This document shows positions 26,008 to 32,754 of a stretch of 43,490 bases of DNA, one piece after another. Position 1 is the first letter of the stretch. Each line of letters opens with the position of its first letter. The notes under the pieces were generated by a model. That model was not told the origin of the DNA and ran no database searches. It worked only from the letters and a program-made list of their open reading frames with translations. This DNA is from an uncultured Eubacteriales bacterium (GTDB lineage Bacteria > Bacillota > Clostridia > Peptostreptococcales > Anaerovoracaceae): assembly GCA_900315555.1 (NCBI GenBank), contig OMZN01000070.1, positions 1 through 43,490 on the forward strand, given 5' to 3'. The translations under genes were made by a program, and so were the position numbers.

Positions 26008-26395
26008 CGTCCGCTTCTTCCTCGGGAACCGTAATCAGCTCCACATCGCCTCCGATCATCGCTTTGAGTTCCCTCGTCATATCACTGCCGTTGTCCCCTT
26101 CGCGATGAACTCCCATGACCACTTTGCCGATGTCGTTTTTTTCCACCTGACTGGCCAGAGTTGCCAGTACATTGTTGGATCGGATCACTGTCAGGTTGGC
26201 GCCATACTCCAGCGACTTCTGATACAGGTATTCCAGCGCCTCGCCATCGTCTGAACCGGCCAGATATTTGAATTCATAACTGGCAATGTGGATGATCATC
26301 AGATCACCGCCATTCTCATCAGCCAGCTTTCTTCCATACGTAATCAGACGATCGCATGTTTGCTGCTGCGTAACGCAGACCAATACATTATTCAT
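25979..26395 (-). CDS. UspA-like universal stress domain protein
   Basis: A 138-residue stand-alone protein with the alpha/beta USP layout: strand NNVLVCVTQQ, helix, strand DLMIIHIAS, then DIGKVVMGVHREG near the position of the ATP-binding G-x2-G-x9-G motif. It is closest in feel to the USP domain found inside KdpD sensor kinases. The C-terminus is acidic (PEEEADDVQQ). Role unknown; possibly nucleotide sensing. Its 3' end overlaps the HI0933-type gene, so the two are coupled. GGGAGAA lies before the ATG, and TATACT about 60 bp upstream could be a -10 element. Confidence 0.7.
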   Translation of the reverse strand: MNNVLVCVTQQQTCDRLITYGRKLADENGGDLMIIHIASYEFKYLAGSDDGEALEYLYQKSLEYGANLTVIRSNNVLATLASQVEKNDIGKVVMGVHREGDNGSDMTRELKAMIGGDVELITVPEEEADDVQQAEQEA

Positions 26396-26474
26396 CTCGC
26401 GATTTCTCCCGCTTTGTGTCTATTTCAACTTTCTTTCTCAAGTATACCCCAGCTTCTGCAAAAAGGAAAATGGA

Positions 26475-27866
26475 TTATCCCTGCGCCGCACCCGCGGCAT
26501 GTTCCTCGTCTTCAGCTTCGGCTGCCTTCATCATCACGGCGCATTCAATCCTTTTTTTGTGCAGTGTGCATCCCAGCTCATAGACACCGCGGATGCTGCC
26601 TGTCGTGTGGTAGGCATTGGCCGCACAGCCGCCGCTGCAATAGAGCCTGGCAAAGCAGTCGCGGCATTCTTCATGGGAATACACATTGCAGTCCCGGAAG
26701 GGCTCCAGCTTCTCCGGCGCCGTGATTCCCTCCCAGATGTTTCCCAGAAGAAAATCCGGTTCACCTACAAACTGGTGGCATGGATACAGATCACCCTCCG
26801 GCGTGACCGCCATATACTCCGTCCCTACGCCGCACCCCGAAATTCTCTTGGCGATGCAGGGGCCGCCCGTCAAATCGATCATATAATGATAGAATGTGAA
26901 TCCGCTGCCGCTGCGGCGCCTGCGGATCATCTCCACGGCCAGCCGCTCATATTCGCTGCAGAGCTTTTCCGCATGCTCGGGATGCAGTGCATAAGGCGCG
27001 TCCGGGGAAGCGACCACCGGTTCAATGGAAAGCTCCTTGAACCCCAGATCCGCCATGTGCAGCACATCGCTGGCGAAATCCAGGTTCTCAGCGGTGTAAG
27101 TGCCCCGCATATAGTAATCCTTCTGTCCTCTGGCATCGGCCAGCTTCTTGAAGCCTTCGATGATCCTGTCATAGGTTCCGCCGCCGTCAGGCATCCTGCG
27201 CATCCTGTCGTTGACTTCCCGGCGTCCATCCAAAGAGATGACGACGTTGCTCATCTCGCAGCTGGTAAACTCGATGACTTCATCATCGAGCAGCAGCCCG
27301 TTGGTCGTCAGCGTGAAGCGGAATTTCTTGCCGCTTTCTTTCTCCCTGGATCTGCCGTAGGCCACCAGCTTCTTGACAACCTGCCAGTTCATCAGCGGCT
27401 CGCCGCCGAAGAAATCCACCTCCAGGTTGTGGCGGTTTCCTGAATGTTCGATCAGATAATCCAACGCGCGCTGCCCGGTCTCGTACGACATCAGGGCTCG
27501 CTCGCCATGATACTGCCCCTTGCCGGCAAAGCAGTAGCCGCAGTCCATATTGCACGTGTGCGCCACATGAAGACAGATGGCCTTCAGTACAGACTGCCTG
27601 TCCTTGAACTCCTTCGCCAGGTCATAGAAAGGATCGTCGGAAAAGAGCTTTTTCTGCTTTTTGAGGGTGTCGATATCATTGAGGATCGCATCGATTTCCT
27701 CGCCGGCAAGATGATACCGTGCGCCGATTACGCGGCGGATTTCTTCCTTTGGATGCTCTTCAACCATCCCGATCACATCATACGCTGCCTCATCCACCAC
27801 ATGGATGCTTCCGCTGCAGCCGTCAATGACGATATTGTATCCATTCAGTTTGTACCGATGCACCAT
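26475..27866 (-). CDS. scfB: SCIFF peptide radical SAM maturase
   Basis: Radical SAM/SPASM enzyme that installs a thioether cross-link in the adjacent SCIFF precursor. The start is the ATG at 27866, because family members begin MVH-x-YKLNGYNIV; an 11-residue upstream extension is unlikely. It gives 463 residues. The N-terminal region resembles the peptide-binding RRE-like part. The radical SAM cluster is CNMDCGYC (C105, C109, C112), followed by FFGGEP. The SPASM region carries C337, C345, C363, C393, C401, C404, C410, C414 and C433, enough for two auxiliary [4Fe-4S] clusters. It follows scfA by 87 bp, with a terminator-like hairpin between them. Confidence 0.95.
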   Translation of the reverse strand: MVHRYKLNGYNIVIDGCSGSIHVVDEAAYDVIGMVEEHPKEEIRRVIGARYHLAGEEIDAILNDIDTLKKQKKLFSDDPFYDLAKEFKDRQSVLKAICLHVAHTCNMDCGYCFAGKGQYHGERALMSYETGQRALDYLIEHSGNRHNLEVDFFGGEPLMNWQVVKKLVAYGRSREKESGKKFRFTLTTNGLLLDDEVIEFTSCEMSNVVISLDGRREVNDRMRRMPDGGGTYDRIIEGFKKLADARGQKDYYMRGTYTAENLDFASDVLHMADLGFKELSIEPVVASPDAPYALHPEHAEKLCSEYERLAVEMIRRRRSGSGFTFYHYMIDLTGGPCIAKRISGCGVGTEYMAVTPEGDLYPCHQFVGEPDFLLGNIWEGITAPEKLEPFRDCNVYSHEECRDCFARLYCSGGCAANAYHTTGSIRGVYELGCTLHKKRIECAVMMKAAEAEDEEHAAGAAQG

Positions 27867-27897
27867 CGCTTGCTCTGCACTCCTTCGTCTGCATGAC

Positions 27898-27935
27898 AAA
27901 ATCGCTGTGAAATGCCAGGCATATCACAGCGATTT
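27898..27935 (-). terminator. Attenuator/terminator between scfA and scfB
   Basis: Arms AAATCGCTGTGA (27899-27910) and TCACAGCGATTT (27924-27935) pair perfectly over 12 bp, with an internal TGCC/GGCA extension, and are followed leftward by TTTTGT. It lies after the scfA stop and before the scfB ribosome site, so it should let abundant scfA message end here with partial readthrough into the maturase gene. Confidence 0.8.
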
Positions 27936-27953
27936 CCCCGTTCCATTTATCGA

Positions 27954-28097
27954 CTATTTCTGCTGTTCGCACTTCTGATTGGCGACGCTGCAGGAAGTCT
28001 TGCTCGCCGACTGGCAGGACGTCTGGCATTCACCGCATCCAGCCCGGTCAACTTTTGCAGTAAGGTCTCTGGTTGTAAGTGTCTTGATCCGTTTCAT
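27954..28097 (-). CDS. scfA: SCIFF ranthipeptide precursor with five cysteines
   Basis: A 47-residue precursor, too short for most gene callers. It begins MKRIKTLTTRDL and has the SCIFF cysteine block: C21, C24, C28, C36 and C43, in GECQTSCQSASKTSCS. The family name means six cysteines in forty-five residues; here the usual cysteine at 32 is Ser (codon AGC), leaving five. Position 37, Thr in characterised peptides, is also Ser. AGGAGGAAGG lies just before the ATG at 28097, behind a near-consensus promoter, consistent with high expression. The peptide's biological function is unknown family-wide. Confidence 0.95.
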   Translation of the reverse strand: MKRIKTLTTRDLTAKVDRAGCGECQTSCQSASKTSCSVANQKCEQQK

Positions 28098-28132
28098 TTT
28101 CCTTCCTCCTGATTCCTTTAATATCTCCGACA

Positions 28133-28161
28133 AGTGTAGCAAAAAAGAGCATCCCTGTCAA
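28133..28161 (-). promoter_or_regulatory. Strong promoter of scfA
   Basis: Leftward TTGACA (28156-28161, perfect) and TACACT (28133-28138), 17 bp apart, with a TGC extension before the -10. Start near 28126, leader about 30 nt. Confidence 0.85.
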
Positions 28162-28224
28162 ACGCGGAAGCCGCAGCTGCGCTGCACGGCACGCTTTCAG
28201 GCTCACACACGTTTTCATGCAGGC

Positions 28225-28992
28225 TCACGATTTGGCGGCATCGTGCACGTACTGCCCATGTTTTCTGGTCCTGCTGCCATACTGGATGGCAAAGACAGGG
28301 CAGCGGTGCAGACAGCGAAGACACAGGCCGCATTTTTCCTTGACCATGACAGGGCGCGCATCCGCACCGTCTTCCGCTTTCTTCATCGCGATCGCCTGCT
28401 CCGGGCAGTCTTTAGCGCACAGTCCGCAGCCGATACAGGCGCTTTCTATCCGCAGGTGCTTTGTCTTCCTGGCTTGTTCGTAAGCCATTCTGGCAAGAAT
28501 AGCAAGGAAGACAGGCACGCCCCGATCCATATGATCACCCTGGCGGTGGGAACGGATATCCTCGATAATCTCCTCCAGCCTTTCATCGGCAGCGCGATTC
28601 TGTGCCGCTACCTTCTCCGCATCCGAAAGATCGAAAAGCGGTGTCCAGGTGTCCGGCATCTTCAGACTGAATCCCGCATCCATTTCCATCCCGCGCACGC
28701 TGAAATGACTTCGGATCTGCACACTGGTCGCCCCGCTGGTGGTGCCATAGGTGCAGAGGAAAAACAGATAGGAAGGACGCGGGCCGTGCAGTTCAAGCCG
28801 CTGCATGAACTCCTCCACATACACTGGCAGATTCCAAAAGTACACAGGACATACGATGCCCAGCATCTCCCCCTCCCGGATGGTAACAGAGGATGGCAGC
28901 TCCGTCATGGATACGGCCTGCTCGCCTGTAGCCGCCGCAATTCTCTTGGCGACATAAGCACTGTTGTCCGTCGCACTGAAATACATGATCAC
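28225..28992 (-). CDS. EFR1-family flavodoxin-ferredoxin fusion
   Basis: A 255-residue electron carrier. The N-terminal flavodoxin-like domain starts MIMYFSATDNSAYVA, matching the FMN-phosphate loop of EFR1 proteins, with CPVYFWNLPVYVEEFM as the second flavin contact. The C-terminus has two [4Fe-4S] motifs, CIGCGLCAKDCP and CGLCLRCLHRCP. The start is taken as GTG (28992), eight bases after AAGGAG; an ATG two codons later is the alternative. It lies between a radical SAM gene and the SCIFF genes on the same strand, and could supply low-potential electrons to one of those enzymes, though this is inference. Confidence 0.85.
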   Translation of the reverse strand: MIMYFSATDNSAYVAKRIAAATGEQAVSMTELPSSVTIREGEMLGIVCPVYFWNLPVYVEEFMQRLELHGPRPSYLFFLCTYGTTSGATSVQIRSHFSVRGMEMDAGFSLKMPDTWTPLFDLSDAEKVAAQNRAADERLEEIIEDIRSHRQGDHMDRGVPVFLAILARMAYEQARKTKHLRIESACIGCGLCAKDCPEQAIAMKKAEDGADARPVMVKEKCGLCLRCLHRCPVFAIQYGSRTRKHGQYVHDAAKS

Positions 28993-29043
28993 GATTCCTT
29001 CTCCTTAGCCCTTCGTTCTTAAAACAGAAGCCGGTTCACACCG

Positions 29044-29080
29044 AAAAGCCGCCGCACGATGCTATCGATGCGACGGCTTT
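29044..29080 (-). terminator. Terminator of the 459-residue radical SAM gene
   Basis: Leftward arms AAAGCCGTCGCA and TGCGGCGGCTTTT (one G-T pair) around a 12-nt loop, ending in TTTTCGG. It begins about 20 bp past the radical SAM stop and separates it from the EFR1 gene. Confidence 0.75.
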
Positions 29081-29102
29081 AATGCGCAGTTTTTCTTTCC
29101 GT

Positions 29103-30482
29103 TTACTGGTTGGCCGCCTCACGCTGTGCGACTTCTTCCAGATGCTCCTTCCAGAGCTTATCTGCAACCGGCTTCCAGTGCTCCGCCGTGGATCTGCAGC
29201 GTTCGCAGTAATCGTCCACGCTTTCGGGGCTCTCCAGGTCGGTGGAGTGAGCGCCGCAGCGATGTACCATGTCGGCCAGTCTTCCCGGATTGTCAAGCAC
29301 CGGGCACGGTCTGTACAAGTTGCTGTTGAACGGCTGGTTGTCATGGTATTCCATGAACATAGGCGACTGATAGGCCTCCAGCAGCGTCTTCTCATAGATG
29401 TTGGAATCCGAATAGTGAATGAAAGCGCAGGGCTCGATATCACCGTTCGCATTGATGTGCAGATAGTTACGTCCGCCGGCAATGCATCCTCCTACCGCAT
29501 CGCCGTCGTTCCAGAAGTCCATCGTGAAGAGCGGCTTGGTGCTCCTGAACTTTCTGATCTGTCTGTACATATATTCTCTCTGCTCCGCCGTGGCAATCAG
29601 ATCGGTTACAGCATCATTGCCGATGGGCATGTAGGTGAAGAACCATGCGAACTTGCAGCCCTTGGCAATCAGGTCGTCAATGTAAGCCTCACTGCCGATA
29701 ACCTCTGCATTGGCTCTGGTGTAGCAGCAGCTTACGCCGTAAGCCAGCTTCTTCCTGTGCAGGATCTCCATGGCCTTGCAGACCTTATCGTAAACGCCCT
29801 TGCCTCTGCGGTTGTCGGTCGCCTCATCAAAGCCTTCCACACTGATAGCAGGAATAAAGTTCTTCACGCGCAGCATCTCGTCGGCGAACGCCTCGTCGAT
29901 GAGGGTGGCGTTGGTGAAGGACAGGAAGATGCAGTCGGGGTGCATCTCGCAGAGCTTGATCAGATCATCCTTTCTGACCAGGGGTTCACCGCCGGTATAG
30001 ATGTACATAAACGTACCCAGTTCCTTGCCCTGCCTGATGATGCTGTCCAGTGTCTCAAGCGACATGTTCAGTTTGTTGCCGTACTCAGCTGCCCAGCATC
30101 CGGTGCAGTGCAGGTTACAGGCCGTGGTGGGATCCATCAGGATCGCCCAGGGAATGTTGCAGTTATATTTAATTCTGTTTTCCCGCTGTCTGGAAATACC
30201 GGTGTAACAGGCATTGATCATGAAGCTCTCGAAGAAGTTCATGCGGACGCTGTCATCAATATCTGTCCACAGGCTCTTCATGAACTTGTACCAGTTGCCG
30301 TCCTTGTTTTCAATCCATCTTCTGAAGTACTTTCTGTACTTCTCAAATTCACCAGTCTTGTCGATCTTGTCGGCCCAGTCGATCAGCTTCGGCAGGTTCT
30401 TGTCCGGATCCTTCTCCATGTACTTAAGTGCCTGCTTGATCATGCTCATCTGCACTTTGCCTTTGATAGAACTCATTGACAT
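29103..30482 (-). CDS. Radical SAM/SPASM-like protein of unknown function
   Basis: A 459-residue radical SAM enzyme. A helical N-terminal region of about 105 residues precedes TTACNLHCTGCWAAEYG (C122, C126, C129), and the SAM-binding YTGGEPL follows. The C-terminal part has cysteines in GGCIAGG, DIEPCAFIH, YRPCPVL, HRCGAH and DYCERC, consistent with a SPASM-like auxiliary cluster region. Close relatives occur widely in Clostridia, but I know of no assigned substrate and no obvious precursor peptide is adjacent. AGGAGGG precedes the ATG at 30482; a second in-frame ATG lies two codons later. It has its own terminator, so it is probably expressed separately from the SCIFF pair. Confidence 0.85.
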   Translation of the reverse strand: MSMSSIKGKVQMSMIKQALKYMEKDPDKNLPKLIDWADKIDKTGEFEKYRKYFRRWIENKDGNWYKFMKSLWTDIDDSVRMNFFESFMINACYTGISRQRENRIKYNCNIPWAILMDPTTACNLHCTGCWAAEYGNKLNMSLETLDSIIRQGKELGTFMYIYTGGEPLVRKDDLIKLCEMHPDCIFLSFTNATLIDEAFADEMLRVKNFIPAISVEGFDEATDNRRGKGVYDKVCKAMEILHRKKLAYGVSCCYTRANAEVIGSEAYIDDLIAKGCKFAWFFTYMPIGNDAVTDLIATAEQREYMYRQIRKFRSTKPLFTMDFWNDGDAVGGCIAGGRNYLHINANGDIEPCAFIHYSDSNIYEKTLLEAYQSPMFMEYHDNQPFNSNLYRPCPVLDNPGRLADMVHRCGAHSTDLESPESVDDYCERCRSTAEHWKPVADKLWKEHLEEVAQREAANQ

Positions 30483-30551
30483 TGTGTCTCCCTCCTTGCA
30501 TCCGAGTACCTGACTCGCACGAAATCAATATACCTTTCAATCTTATTTGCT

Positions 30552-30557
30552 ATTATA
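30552..30557 (-). promoter_or_regulatory. Possible -10 element of the radical SAM gene
   Basis: Leftward TATAAT 70 bp before the ATG at 30482. No convincing -35 hexamer and no TGn extension. Confidence 0.4.
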
Positions 30558-30627
30558 CCCAAACAGGATTATTTCTTCTCTTTACACTTTTTTGCCTTTG
30601 TATAAAAAATGACTGGATTTTTTCACA

Positions 30628-30659
30628 CAAAAATCCCGGACAAATTGTATGTCCGGGAT
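30628..30659 (-). terminator. Terminator of the aminopeptidase gene
   Basis: Perfect 10-bp arms ATCCCGGACA and TGTCCGGGAT around a 7-nt loop, followed leftward by TTTTTGTG, 65 bp past the aminopeptidase stop. Confidence 0.9.
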
Positions 30660-30724
30660 AAGCTTCAACTAGATCTGGTAATCCTTACCATGCCGAAGGA
30701 CAACGGGCGTTTCCGCCGCCTTCC

Positions 30725-32110
30725 TCAGCGGTGCATCCCCCGAAGGAACGCTTTGTAGCCTTTGTATGTCTCAAAGATATCCGCCTTGCTTGTCACCTCG
30801 AAGGGAGCATGCATATTGAGTACCGCCACGCCGCTGTCAACAACCTCCATGCCGTAAAGAGACATAATGTAGGCAATCGTGCCGCCGCCGCCTACATCCA
30901 CCTTGCCGAGCTCAGCAGACTGAAAGCGCACGTCCTGCGCACGCAGAACCTGCCGCAGGCGCCCCAGGTATTCCGCATTGGCATCGTTGGAACCGCTCTT
31001 GCCGCGGGCGCCGGTGAACTTGTTGAATACCATGCCGTATCCCATAAGAGCGGCGTTCTTTTTATCAAACTTAGCAGCATAGACGGGATCATATGCCGCG
31101 CTCACATCCGATGAAAGCATCGTGCTGCGGGCCAGGGTCCGGCGCAGCGCCAGATCGCCGCCTTCGCCCATCAGCGCCAGCAGCTCTGCCACTGTGTTTT
31201 CAAAGAAACGTGACTGCATGCCGGTCGCACCCACACTACCGATTTCCTCCTTGTCCACCAGCAGAGTGCAGGCACTCCTTTTCACCTTCTCGACATCCAG
31301 CATGGCCTGCAGTGAAGTGTAAGCGCATACCCTGTCATCCTGACCGTATGCCATGATCATGCTGCGGTCCAGGCCGGCATCCCTTGCGGTTCCCGCCGGA
31401 ACGACCTCCAGTTCTGCTGACCACAGATCATCTTCTTCGATCCCGTACTGTTCCTTCAAAAGCGACAGGATCCGTTCCTTTGTGCCTTCTTTCTCCTCCT
31501 CTGAGAGAGGACGGCTTCCTACGACAACGTCCAGCGCCTCGCCCTCGATCACGACGCGCGCCTTCTTGTCCATCTGGGAAGCCGCAAGATGAATCAGAAG
31601 ATCCGAGACGAAGACGACAGGATCGTTCTCGTCCTCCCCGATGCAGATCGGCACGCTGGTGCCGTCGGTTTTGACAACGACGCCATGAATCGCCATCGGG
31701 ATCGTGACCCACTGGTATTTCTTGATCCCGCCGTAATAGTGCGTATCCAGATAGGCGATCTGCGTATCTTCATAGAGAGGATTCTGTTTGACATCCAGAC
31801 GGGGCGAGTCGATGTGCGCCCCCAGAATGTTAAAGCCCTCCTGCATCGGATCCGATCCGATATGAAACAGGCTGACCATCTTCCCCATGTTGACAGCATA
31901 CACCTTGTCGCCTGCCGCAACGGACTTCCCTTCTTTCACAAGCGAATTCAGATCGCGATAGCCCGCTTCTTCTGCGGCAGCACGAATCAGCGCAACGCAT
32001 TCTCTCTCTGTCTTGCCCTGATCAAGGAAGCGGCGATACTTGCCGCAGAGTGCTTCCAGCTCCGCTTCCGCTGCCTTGTCATAGGTCGTCCATGCGTTTT
32101 TGTCCTTCAT
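30725..32110 (-). CDS. M18 family aminopeptidase
   Basis: Cytoplasmic dinuclear-zinc aminopeptidase of the M18 family, probably dodecameric, trimming N-terminal residues from peptides. The 461-residue length is typical. Metal-site motifs are visible: GAHIDSPRLD (H99, D101), LLVDKEEIGSVG (metal and catalytic glutamates), SSDVSAAYDP, and a late histidine in LNMHAPFEVTSKAD. GGGAGGA precedes the ATG at 32110. It lies 87 bp after mscL with no terminator between, so the two may share a transcript. Confidence 0.93.
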   Translation of the reverse strand: MKDKNAWTTYDKAAEAELEALCGKYRRFLDQGKTERECVALIRAAAEEAGYRDLNSLVKEGKSVAAGDKVYAVNMGKMVSLFHIGSDPMQEGFNILGAHIDSPRLDVKQNPLYEDTQIAYLDTHYYGGIKKYQWVTIPMAIHGVVVKTDGTSVPICIGEDENDPVVFVSDLLIHLAASQMDKKARVVIEGEALDVVVGSRPLSEEEKEGTKERILSLLKEQYGIEEDDLWSAELEVVPAGTARDAGLDRSMIMAYGQDDRVCAYTSLQAMLDVEKVKRSACTLLVDKEEIGSVGATGMQSRFFENTVAELLALMGEGGDLALRRTLARSTMLSSDVSAAYDPVYAAKFDKKNAALMGYGMVFNKFTGARGKSGSNDANAEYLGRLRQVLRAQDVRFQSAELGKVDVGGGGTIAYIMSLYGMEVVDSGVAVLNMHAPFEVTSKADIFETYKGYKAFLRGMHR

Positions 32111-32197
32111 AGTTTCTGTCCTCCCTTCCCGGCCTTTTCCTGCCGGTCTTGTTTCTGTCTGTTCTGTCCGGGTCCCTGTGCCTTTCCACCGGTTCTA

Positions 32198-32650
32198 TCA
32201 GACCGTTTTCTCCTCCTCGGAAAGTATTGAAGTACAGTGGGGACAGCGCGTCGCCTCCAGCGGAATCTCACTCTTGCAGAAGGGGCAGACCTTCGTCGCC
32301 GCCGGCGCATCTTCTTCCTTGTGTCCCAATGACATCAGCCGCGTCATCCCCTTGATCAGAAGGAAGATCACGAGCGCAATAATCAGAAAGTTGATGACCG
32401 CCGTGATGAAGTTTCCGTAGGCCAGCACCGGCGCATCGGCACCGCTCCCCAGGGTCACCTTGCGCGCTGAAAAATCGACGCCGCCGAACAGTCCCAGGAT
32501 CGGCATGAGAATATCCTGGTTGAGCGAAGTGACAATCGCCGTAAAGGCACTGCCGACAATGATACCGACAGCCATGTCCATCACGTTGCCCTTGCTGATA
32601 AAAGCCTTGAACTCCTGAATAAAGCCTTTTGCCTTGTCTTTTTTATCCAT
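32198..32650 (-). CDS. mscL: Large-conductance mechanosensitive channel with C-terminal zinc ribbon
   Basis: Pentameric membrane pore that releases solutes on osmotic downshock. Residues 1-110 show the MscL pattern: amphipathic start [22 protein letters not shown]1 (about 24-45), a periplasmic loop, and TM2 (about 78-100). The C-terminus replaces the usual helical bundle with a probable zinc ribbon: CPFC (C122, C125) and CPHC (C136, C139). Such tails occur in some clostridial MscL proteins; their role is unclear. GAGGTGAG lies before the ATG at 32650. Confidence 0.92.
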   Translation of the reverse strand: MDKKDKAKGFIQEFKAFISKGNVMDMAVGIIVGSAFTAIVTSLNQDILMPILGLFGGVDFSARKVTLGSGADAPVLAYGNFITAVINFLIIALVIFLLIKGMTRLMSLGHKEEDAPAATKVCPFCKSEIPLEATRCPHCTSILSEEEKTV

Positions 32651-32754
32651 CTTCTCACCTCATATGCTTTCCCGTTGTATTCATGCAGCACACCATGCCC
32701 TGCACCGCAGAGCACACCATGGCATACCATGGCACCTGCATCACTCTCACCTTA

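Noticed and set aside
28162-28224. Repeated GTGAGCCTG segments between the EFR1 and scfA genes as a possible repeat element.
   Set aside because: Only two imperfect copies that lead nowhere; no array and no clear promoter overlap.
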